Assembly (NCBI RefSeq): GCF_963678635.1
Contig: NC_087062.1
Coordinates: forward strand, 95,209,845-95,273,844
Source: Symsagittifera roscoffensis
Taxonomy: Eukaryota; Xenacoelomorpha; Acoela; Convolutidae
Reading direction: 5' to 3'
Length of the DNA: 64,000 nt
Shown here: one piece after another, positions 47,901 through 59,900 of the stretch
How positions within the stretch are numbered: position 1 is the stretch's first letter
Layout of the letters: each line of letters begins with the position of its first letter
The notes under the pieces: generated by a model
What the model was told of the DNA's origin: nothing
Databases searched by the model: none
The model's input: the letters and a program-made list of their open reading frames with translations, nothing else
Made by a program: the position numbers and the translations under genes

Positions 47901-50900
47901 AGTACAGAAAATTTTGAAAAATAAATGACTTCTACGGATTTTGGACACCCAAGTACTATCGTCGACTGCCGTTCATACCTATGACAGTGGAGTTTACAGA
48001 GACCAAACGCTAGTCACTAATACATTGGAGAATACATGCTATAAAACTGCTTATACAATGCAGCAAAAAATCAATCAAGTTGAGCGCTATTATTTGCGAA
48101 TTAGGTTGGAAAAAGTACAGTTATGAATATGACACTACGCTCACTAGCTCGCATGTGTAAAGAGACAGTGTTTATAAACTACGCACGCTAGATTGACACT
48201 AGGTTAATTCCAATGGTTCAATAAAACCAATTTAAATCAGCAACAAGGACAGCCGGTTACTGTGCAAGAAGCACAGAACTTTCCACTATAGTCTTAAAAA
48301 ACACCAGAAACTTGTTCAAATCAGTTTCATTTTTCAACGTGATGAGATAAAAGGAGCTCCAAAAAGCTAAAAATTAGGCATATTCGACAGCCATAGTAAA
48401 GTAAGCAAATTAAAAAACAATTTTTTAGAAAAATGACTAGAAAAACAAAAAAAAATTAAGAAAATCCAAAGTAATTACTACAAAAATAAGTAAATGAACT
48501 TCGAAAAAAAAAGTTATCGAATACCTAATTGTTCCAAACAAGTTTGGCAAAAATTGAAATGATACTATAAAGCTTGCTTGTTTTAAAAGCGGTAATTAGG
48601 CCAACTTAACTTGGGTAGAAGAAATTCGAAGAAAAAACGGAGTTGTTAGTCTTACAAATCAATTTTCAGCCAAAACAGAACTTGAAAATTTGTAATCTTT
48701 CTCCCATTGTACGAACAGACATAAGAACTCTGAATTTTTATTTGGACAATTAATACGAGGCAACTAATCTGATAGAAAAAAGCCTTCCGCCTTTAACCCA
48801 AAAAAAAACAATAATTTAACTAAAAAATAGTCTTATTCGAGTTAGTAGCTATTTTTCTTTTATATGTAAATGTTAATATTATAAAAAGTACACAGTAACA
48901 GATAATTAAACTTAAATTTCTATAAAATTGAACATGTCAGCACTTCGAACAGTGAAAAAAAATGATTGCAAGTGACCTTGAAGAAGTGACCGAAAAAGTA
49001 CAAAGGAGAATTATTTACAGGAACATAACATCCAATTCCACAAATGTGAATATGAAATATTTTTTACCATGGTTTCGCTTTGCTGTTGGGCGAGGGCGAC
49101 TGCCTGTCTGAGTTGTCTCTTCTGCTGTCTCACAGTTTCCTTAAGGTTCTCATTCTCTCCCTCAACTTCCTTCAGACCTTCCAACCCCCTCAGCAGACTC
49201 AGAATCTCGTCTTTCTAAAAATCATTGACCCAGAGGTCAAATGAGCATCAACCAGTCAGGAAGGGTTTTGGATCTTCACAAGAAAAGGAGCTGACAAACT
49301 CCGGAAATTTTTTTAAGGTCACTCGATTGGATTTTAGGAACTAGATAGGACTAAAAAAAAAGCTGTTGAAAAAAAACGGATCTTGTGAACTATTTCCCCT
49401 CCCCTTTTGGACCTTTCTCCCACCCCCCCCCCCCCCCCCCCCCCCACCTATACATGTATTATTTTTGACAACCATTTCTGTATAAAATAAGCACTTCAAA
49501 AATGTCAAACAAACGTAGACTCTGAAAAACATTTTTCAAAAACTTTGTGAGAAGAATTCACACAACTGCATCATCAATTTTTCTATCTGAATACATTTTG
49601 CAGCAATAATTTACCATGAAATCCTTCTGCTTGTCAAACTTTTCTTTTTCCTCATTCAGCTGTTCGTTTTCTAATTTCAACTTTTCGCATTCTGCTATCA
49701 AATCTGCTATTTTAGGCTGTGCGGCTTCCATTAAGTCCCTTGCTGCGTCATTCGGCGAGACACCTTCGAGGTCCGCGGACGCTTCTGAAAACAATACCCG
49801 GGTTGAGCTCACAATAAAAATTAGCGATAAAAAAGTGAAAAAAAAACAGCGATTGCCATCGATGAATTATCGCTAATTTAGCGCTGGAAAAATTATCAAT
49901 TTTTTTATCGATGGATTATCGCTAATTTAGCGCTGGAAAAATTATCAATTTTTTTATCGATGAATTATCGCTAATTTAGCGCTGGAAAAATTATCAATTT
50001 TTTTATCGATGGATTATCGCTAATTTAGCATAAAATTTTCGGTATAACTTTTGAGTACCTGACGGTTAATTCAACTTTTACGGCGTGAACATAACGTTCG
50101 TGACAACTTTGTTCCAAATTTTGCAAAACAGTTTGAATTGAAACCGAAATTCATCTTACTGTTCTAATTGGCTGGTGCGCTTGCATTAAAAAGTATGATC
50201 CTTCATGATTGAACTTTAATAGGTGAAAGTCTCTTCTTTAATTCTTTTTGTTTCACGTGCTAGTTGATTAATGAAAACTTTATATCTAACTTTATAACGT
50301 AGTCTTTGAACAATGAGAAAATAAGAACTCACCGGAGAGGATTTCCCTGATGACAGAAACAACCGGTGTCTCATTCGCAGTCGAAAACTCTTGAATTCTA
50401 TTTGCCGATTGGTCATATTGAGACTGCTTAGAGGCCGAACCAGATAATGGAGCACCACTTTGAGTTTCAGTTACCATAGCCTGAAAGACGCCAGCCAATC
50501 AACCAGTAGTGTGCCGAGGAGGAGGGGGGATTGAGTTTGCCAATTTTTCCTAAGGGTCTTCTACTTTGGTATAATTTTAAGACACTGAACTGTTCGGAAC
50601 TTACGCTTACGGAAGGTTCCGAGCGGATGATGCTATTTACTCCCAAGATACTCTGAAAGCGGACGGGATACTCCCAGGATACTCCGTTTTAGCTAGCCAA
50701 CCTCAAAAATTTTCTAAAGGCGCCAAAATAACTATATTTGAGGGATGAACGCGCGCGCCCGAAAAACGCAAAATAAATCATTTTTCTTGTAGCCTGTTGT
50801 TATAGCCTGACATTTCTAGTCGGTTGTTTTCTGAAATTTGCCGGCGACGCAAAAATTTTTAGACTAAATTGTCCTTATAGTATTTTCGGAGAGCTCGGAA

Positions 50901-53900
50901 AATCAAATCGGTCTACCTACAAACAAGGTTGACAAAAATTTTCAAAAAACCGCCCCCCTATAAAAGTTTCTGCGCCCGCCACTGCAAAAAACCCTGCACA
51001 ATCACTACACTGCGAAGAAATACCTTTAACTCTTTTAGACCCGACCCAAAAAAAAAGAACCAGTAATCCATCCACTGATTATAAAACATGACCTCGTCGA
51101 TACTCTAGGGGGGAAAATGAGTGTTGTGCGTGTATGTATGCGTGTGTGCGGGGGGGGGGGGGGTTGAGTAAAAAAAACTACTCATGCATGACTGCAATGA
51201 TTCTCACATCCTCTATAGAAGCGATCGTTTCCTCTAGTTTAGCTTTCGCTTCTTTCAGTTTAGCGTTTTCTTCCAGCAGAGCAACATAAACAACATCATT
51301 ATCTGCTTTTCTCGATTCAGTGGACAATTTAGTTTTCGGCTTTGTATGATTTGCGTCTGCTTTGTTAGAAGCCACTTCTAACTTGAGTTCCAGAATTTCC
51401 TTGTCCTAAAAACAAATCCGGTGACATAGCCAGTTAAAATTTTCAGATTTGCTAAAATTTGGCGAGTACGCCGAACAAGCAAGTCAAACCTTTTCTTTAT
51501 TTACAGTTCCAAGTCGTGTGATCTCAGCCTTCAAATCGACAAACTGCTCTTTCAACTTCTCGTTATTCGACTTGACCAGCGCCAATTGAGCCGAAGGTTG
51601 AAGCTGCAACTCCTGAGTGGCTCTGCTCTCAAGTTTTAGTTTCTTTGATTCATCTTTGAGAGCTTCATTTTCAGCTTGAAGTTTTTCGGTCTTCTGAACA
51701 AGAAGGTCGATGTCACCAGAACCAGCAGTCTAAAACACGTGAAATCAAAAATCTTGGAGAGAACATGCATGAAAAAAATGAGAATTTCAGTCAAGATATG
51801 AAATGTCAAGTGATTTGATAACAACAAACAACGTAAAGTATATTTCCGAAAGTTCAAAAAAAAACTGACCAATTCGGCAAGTTTGACATTGGTCTCTCTG
51901 AGCGCCTCCTTGGCTATCTTCAGCTCTGCCTTCAGCTGAGCATTGTCAACAACCAGATCAGCTGAGGATTGAGAAACAACTGCGTCATCTGCTGTTACAA
52001 TTGGGACCGGTGCACCATCCGACTAAAACTCAACAAGCTATTGAATTTTCACACAGAGGCGACTTCGCGATCACAAGCGATAAAACAGCACAAAGTCGTT
52101 CCAAAAAAGGAAAACAAAGAAATAAGGAAAGAAAAGATAAAACACGTTTTGAAAAAAAAACTTTCCTTCTCCCGGAACCGAACGAACGACGCAGAGATTA
52201 CGAACTAACGTCCAACACAGGAATTTCAAAAAGTCTATAAAATTTGAAAAAAAAACTGATTAAACTTGAAGCTCTTTTTATTTTTAAAAGTATTTCTGAT
52301 TTCATGCAAAATATTCAAAGTTTGCCAGAGATATGATAAGAAAAAAGTACTTAATGGCCAGAAGACTCACTGATTTCTGTATCTGCTCCCTTAGTTTCCT
52401 ATTCTCTCTTCGCAGCTGATTGCTGTTCTCCAGGAACCGCAGAGGGTCCGAATCCAACTCCTCCTGAGAGCTCAACACTTGTTTCTACAATAGAATTGAG
52501 CAACAGTTATAGAATTTACTTATTAGAAATAATTGAGAAAATTCATTAAATTTAAACTTCGCGTTTGAATATAATTTGGTGAGCTTCATGCAAAAAGAAA
52601 TCGAGAAAATTGACCGCAGCATTTCGAAATCTTTCTAAAACTTCAAGCGGAAAGATTGTCTAAGGCTAAAAGCTATTTTCAGTTGTGACAAAACGTGTAA
52701 GCAGGGGCTTAGGCTGAAAAGTACAGTCGACATTGATAATGCTGACAATGAACACGCAGGCAACAATTGAGGTACTTTTTTTCAAAAGCATTTAATTAGT
52801 TGCAAAATTTGTTAAACGCACAAAGTTTTTAAGATTCTTCAACTCTCGGTCCATCTTTTTGTTCTGTACTCTCAGTTCCTCATTGTCTTTTATTAGTAGC
52901 TTCAACTCATCTACAACTGAGAACTGGGGATCCACAGGGACCTCAACTGAGGAAGATTCTCCGAGTTCTGTCAATTTATCACCCTAAAACGCAGAAAAAA
53001 GCTCAGTTAAAAAATTGATTGACAATTTTTTGTTGGTGGCTAACGTGAGACTTGTTGAGTTAAAGATAGGACAGTTGTATCTTTCAGGTATAGTTTCTTG
53101 TTTCCGTAACCACGAATAAATAATTTTTAATACTTTAAAAAGTTTTATAGTAGAAAACGAAAAGAAACAAAAATGAAATACAGCTAAACTATCATTTAAT
53201 ACTTCAATTGCTGAATTTTTTCTCTTAAATGACATTAAATGCAAAAAAACTCAAAAATTAACCGGAAAATATCTGATTTGATTACGATTTGAATTGTTAA
53301 TATATTTAGTAATCACAATCCCATAGTCAATAAAAAATACATATCGATTCCTCACCATCTTTTTGATGGCATCATTCATGGCTTCCTTCTCTGCTTTGAG
53401 GCTGAAGTTGCATGTCTCGAACTGGACCACTTGATCTTGTAGGTCCTCAATGATGTCCCCAGAGTTGGTGTCTGCCGCTATCTCGTCCAGCATCAACTGA
53501 CTCTCCTCGTACGCCTTCAGCAGTTCGTCCTATCAAGAAGTCAAGGAAGTTCACACAATGAAGAAGATAAGACGTGTTATGCAATTAACAATAGCGCCAT
53601 AACTGAAAAATACCCTCCTCGATGTTAAATGCTAAAAAATATCTCTCAAATTCTACTAGACTATTAAGAAACTTTCTGAGAGATTCTGCTGTAAATTCCT
53701 TTTCTGGATCCCATATTGTAGCTAAACGCATTATCGGTTTTTAAATTTTGAATAAATTTCTAGATTAAAATGGCAATCAGAGGATGACGAATCAGTCGCT
53801 TGAAAGAGTAAAATTTTTCAAGTATGACATTTCAATTCACTGAAAGTTTAAAGGTGAATATCAGCATTACATGCGTATAATGACCGGATCTCAACACCGT

Positions 53901-56900
53901 TAGAGAAAAGCGCACTGAACGAACCGCTTATTTCCAAACTTCACAGCTGTAACAGAGTCATTGGTCATATGCTCGTCTGTTTCTATAATGTTCTGCTAGA
54001 TTTACAAGTAATAAATCCTGATGTTACCAAAACATCTACGGATTTGAAAATTTAAACCAAAGTCTAGCCGCAAAGATGCCGTCAACTATTCTTCCCATCC
54101 CTTGGAGGCTTTCGTCACACGGTAAAAAAGTTCGCATATGCTTAATAATCGAATTAGTCCTTTATAGGGGTGGAAATTCTTCATTAGGTACCACAGGGGA
54201 GGGGAGGTTTCCATAGGGGGCATCATAGACCACAGGGGAGAGGTGGGATTAAAAAGATTGAACTTGCCTTTTCTAGAAGATTCTCTTTGAGTTCCTCTAT
54301 TTCCTCTCGTAAATTGCAGTTGGCTGTCTTCAGCAACTGACACTTTACTGTCAACTCCTCCATCTGACTAAGAAGAGGCTCAGAACTAGAGTTCTAGAAC
54401 CAGAAAAAAAACAAAGTGAGACATATCAAAACAAACAGACATGAATCGAATGGATGGAACTGTGGCGCAAGTGGCGGTAAAGCTCTCTAGAATCCATATG
54501 GTAACCGGTTCTAACCTCATACGTACCCTAAAATTTGCATAGCGAGCTCTTGCAAGTCACCCATAGCTTATTTAAGATTAAACAATTACCTTCGGCTCAA
54601 CGTAGCAAATTCAGAATTCAATTTCATATCTAATCTATCAGGTTTTCCGATTTGCTAGCATGATGTTTTTACTTGAAACTAACCCCTTCGAACTGCTGTT
54701 TACGCATATTCTTCAACTTCAGTGCCATATCATTGCACTCCTGTTGTAGTTGGTTGCTCTTTTCCTGCAGTCGTTCGATCTGGTTGTCTTTCTGCTCCTC
54801 GAACGTCAAGGTTGTCCTTAGATTCTAAACACAAGGTTCCAACAGGATTTTCTGTTTTCTTTCTCATCATTTCAAATTGGAATCATTCTTGCAAAGTTTG
54901 GATAATTCACTTAGATATTCTCGGATCTTGAATATCCAAAAAAACTAGACTTTAAGTATAGGATGACACAAAAAAGATGGTGTTACAAAACAGATTGTAA
55001 ACATTAGAAAGGCTATCCAAAATGGGCAACTAGCGCTTACGGCATTATCAGTTTTGATAGCTCTCATCTCCTGTCTTCGTTGTCGCTCCTCCTCTCGCAG
55101 CCTCCGGTTCTCCCGAGCCAACTCGTCCAGGTGGGTCTTCAGGCTATCGCTACCCTCTGTAGTCCCTCTTGCTGTCGTGATCCGGGATGCATCAGCAGTT
55201 GGGGAGGTTGTGCGGTTCTGTGGAGACGAGCCGCTGGACTGGGACGGATGCTCTTTATTTGAAGCTCTATCTGTAGTCTTTGAGGGTTCCTGGGAAAAAC
55301 CATTATTAGGGAAAGATTTCAGATCAAAAATCTACACAGAGGCGAAGCTGTGCTTCGCAAACACTTGCGAGAACACGACCAAAAGCAGCTATATCAAGTG
55401 AAATAAGTACAAAAAAGCCTCGAATTAGCAAAAACTCGGCTACGTGTAGGATTCGAATCTGCCACCTACTGCAATCAAGAGATTTAGTGTCTCACGCACT
55501 CCCCACTGATCCACGCAAGCTTAACAACCGCCAAACACTACTCACAATTAAAGCAGCTACATATGCTACAAACCTGTCAATGTGATTCAGCACGCAAAAG
55601 TGGCACCAAATACAAGTAGACTCAATTTTGCATGTAATTATTTGGAATATAAAAACTGAAGGCATCTACACTAACTTTCCATGTAACAAATCGCAAAGCA
55701 AAAAGCCACTTTATGTATAAATTATGAATTTCAAAAAATTGCGAGATATATTGAGCTAGAAATTTTCTGAAATCGAGTTTTCATTATTGTTATGTTGTTT
55801 GTAACAAATCACGTTTTTCAGTTCATTTGATGAATTAAAAATGCATCAACTGTGTTAACTTATTACTATTCGAATGACAAAGCTATCCAACAGCTGTACA
55901 AAAGCCCCACCATTATTGGGGTGCTGTACCATAAAGGTGCTGCACTAATATTTGCGACTTAGAAAAAAAGAAGGTTCGTACTAATACACTAGCTTCGCAA
56001 GTTTAAATAAAACATTGAAACAGAAATGCTAAAACTAATTCAAGAAGATCATTCTCTTTCGTGATTTGTGAATGATTTTGTACAGTTCCAAATAACAGTT
56101 TTGAACAATTTTTTTTAGGTCGATCAAGTTGATTTTCCGAGCACTCACAGAACACTATCAAGTCCCTATTATGACCAAAAATTTGCGCCGCAAGCAAGTT
56201 TTGAAAAAAAAACGTCAAATTTGCGTTTTTTTCTTTTCGCGCGCTCCCCTTCAAATATAGTATATATATTTAGAAATATAGAAAAATTTTAGGGTTGGTC
56301 ACCCTAAAATGGATGTCATAAAATAATACCAAAAGGGGGGTCGAATCCCTGAGGGGGTGGGGGGATGGTTAAATCCGCCTTTGCTGCTGTTGGCAGTGTT
56401 TTCTGATGCATACTTGATATTCGTTGATCATCGTGTCAGCACTAATAATGGGCAATTCTCGCAATCTGTCTCTCAGTTTGTCGTTTTCCAACTCCAGTTT
56501 CTTTACATTATTCTCCAACTCTTTCATCCCTTTGAGATCCAAGTGCTGAAATTGAAAGATAATTCTGCATAACTTTGACTTAATCTAAGTCGCATGAAAT
56601 AAGATGTGAAAAGTTTGAAAGAAATTTTGACTCGGTTACAATAGTTTACAATAAAAAAGCATTACGGCCACCATACAGTGAGAAAAATGACAATGAACGC
56701 AAGGAAACAGAAAAAAAGGCTATATGATTGAAAAACTTCAATTTAATTTTTTAAGAAAAATGTATACTCTTGAAACGCTTCAAACTTCAAAAACAATTTA
56801 TGATAGACAATTTTTCGTTAAAACTAACCCACTGAATCAAGGTAATTTTTTTATTCCGCTGGAAAATTAGAAAAATAAAATCCACTTTCGAAACTAGAAG

Positions 56901-59900
56901 TCGATCCTGTTTTTCGTGACCTTAAAATTTTGCAATTTGATAGTAGATTTTGCCTTCCCAGAGACGAAGCTAATATATAGAACTTAAAAAGATATACGTC
57001 AAACAGCGAATAATTAAATTTGAGAGGGAACAAACTCCAAGACTTTTTTTCTGAAACAAAACTAAAAAAAAAATAATCGAAAACAATGTGTCTACACTAT
57101 GTGCATTGACACTTATTCATTTGACTCAAAAATTTTGTACGATACAATATTTTATTAGCAGTATGCGGCATTCGAATCGAATGTAAAATTTTTGAGCAGG
57201 CCGAAAAGTTGCGTTAGTCCAAACTCAAAGCTAAACGAGCTATTACTAGCCGTCAGTTAACACCGAAGCGAAGCAGCACTTAAGCAATAAAACACGTCAA
57301 AAGTAAGTAAATTCTAAAAAAGTAAACACAGAGACGAGGCGGCAACTTCGCAAGACACAGCGAGAAAGCGGCAAAAGGGAGCTTCAAAATGCAAAAAAAA
57401 GCACTAACTCGTGCATGCAATAATTTTGAAAATAATAAAATAAAGGCAACCACACTAACTTTGCATAGAATAATTTGGAACGCAAAAAACCAAAATTTTC
57501 ATCAATTCTACATTTGAAAAAATTCTCAATTACGTTATTTTTCAAAAAATGTTAATCGGTTTTTCAAATTAAACTGTTGTATGAAGCATATAGTTTTTTC
57601 GGTTAATTTGATAGAGTCAAAAAACATCAACTCTTTTATCTTAATAATAATCAAAATTCACAGTATATGACATTAAATTTCCAATGCTGCTGAATCTGCA
57701 AAAGTTCCATCAAAAGTAGAAAAATAATATTTGCGACTTAGGTTAGAAAAACTTGGCAGAGTACAATCACACTACGCACCGCACCAATAGCGAAACAACA
57801 AAAAACAGCACAGCATCTTGGAAAAAAGGGAAAATATCGGAATCAAAGAAATTAGAAAACAAATCTAAACATAAAATTAAACAAGGAAAGCCGGTTACCG
57901 TGCAAGTAGCACAGAATGTTCCGACCATAGTCTTTAAAAATGTACTAAAACTTTTTAAAATTAGTGTAACTTTTTCTTCGTGGTGTGATAAAAAGATCTG
58001 ATATAAGTTTATAATTGAGGTATATTCCGCAGTCATAGTAATATGTGCAAACCGGACAACAGTTTTCGAAGAAAAATGAGTAGAAAAACAAAAAAAATCG
58101 AAATATTCAAAAAAAAATTGCAGAAGTTTTTCGATTAGCAAAAAGGCCCCAAAAATCTCCAAACTAATTTTGTTCGAGTAAAATTAAGTTTTGGCATAAT
58201 TAGGCTATTGTAAATGGCCTAATTTAAGCATAAACAAACCTGCTCGCTGTTTTTCGTGGCTCGAAATTAGACGAAAATCAAAAATTTCAAACCGGTTTTT
58301 CTCAACACAGGAAAAATGTTTTGGAAATTTTTTAATGTGGTTCGAATCACGACTGAAATGGTTTTAATAAGATACATCAATCCACCCAGTCCGATAACTA
58401 TTTGTGGTACCTGATTTTGCAACTGTGCATGGAAAAAAAGCAACTGTGCATGGAAACGTTGAGTCCAGGGGAGGCGTTAAATTTTGCTGCGGTCCGAGAG
58501 AGGGGTGAACTCATGAAAACGAGAGTTAGTTGAGGATTGCCAAGATTTGATAACAATCTACTTAACGGTAATCGAACAAATAATTCAGGTTCAAATAATT
58601 TAAGTCAACGTGGAAGTTACGTCAAACGAGAACCGGTTAATGGTGTCAACAACCAGGTGCTGGACAAATGCCATAACTGTGGAAACCCGCTGACACCAAA
58701 TCACAGGAATTACTGTAAAGCAAAGAACATAATTTGTAAGAACTGTAGTTGCCGAGGTCATTTCGCGAGGTTTTGCAAAACATCAGTAAATCAAATAGAC
58801 GGTACATACGAATTAACGCAGTACGAAACGAATGTTATCCGTACATTTGAACAAGAAAACGAAGAAGAAATTAGCGTTTTTGTTATCAAGACATACACGT
58901 TTTTTTTTTTTACGTTTTACCTTAAACTTGAGTTATGAAGTAGTGCACACGCTAAACACACCCGAATACAAACTGAAACACACCCGAACCAAAACACACC
59001 TGAATATAAAGTTTCTCCCATTTTCAATGGCCGTAACAAAAACAAAACTCATCAAGCAGATACTGAGCAAACAGTAATAAAAAAAGAAAGTGCAAACTAG
59101 AAAAACAGAGCTTTTGACTTATCAGGGAACCCAACCTCCGACCTGGAAAATACGATCCTCATTCCTTGCATCTGCGCAATGGTTGAAATTATACAAACAC
59201 CAGCCACCAATAATGCAACTGCGGACGCTAATTAATTGTCAATTTTATGCAGTAAAAATTCTACCAATTTATTATACAGAGAGGCAAAGCTGCTCTTCGC
59301 AAATAATAGCGAGAAGACGATAAAAAACAGCTCCATAAAAAGCAAAGAGAAAAAATAGAAATAAGCCTCGAATAGCTAAAAACTCGATAAAGTTTCGACC
59401 TGCGACCTAGAGATTATGAGTCTCACGCACTAATTCGGACGATTAATAAATCACAAACACAAGTTAAAACCAAAGCAAAGAACAAGTGTTATGAAATATC
59501 CAATACCACAGATCGTGATGATAGCAAGTGCCACCGAATAAAATAACACTTTTACTGAACACTTTTTATTTACCCCTTAGATTAGAAAAAATGGAGATTC
59601 GTACTTATACACTACGCTCGCAAGCTTGCTTGTTTAAAAACTTTTGCCGCCATCGGCCAAAATCTAATCTCCTACCTTAAGATTATGCACCTCATTTACT
59701 CTCATCTGGGCCACGGTCGATATAACAAAATAAAACACAGTGGCAAAGCTGATCTTCGCATTACTTGCGTTACCACAAAAATAGCATTGCAAGCTAGCAG
59801 ACACGGAAAAAAGAGCCACTAAATCCAAAAAAAAAAAAAATGTTCGAAGAAACCAAAACCAAAAAAACCTTAAAATGTTATCTGGAATGATATTCGATTT

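Noticed and set aside
57753-58162. Two overlapping frames of 82 and 131 codons on opposite strands
   Set aside because: Both lie in dispersed repeats (right end of a hairpin element and the GGTTACCGTG family) with relatives at 42.9 and 48.2 kb.
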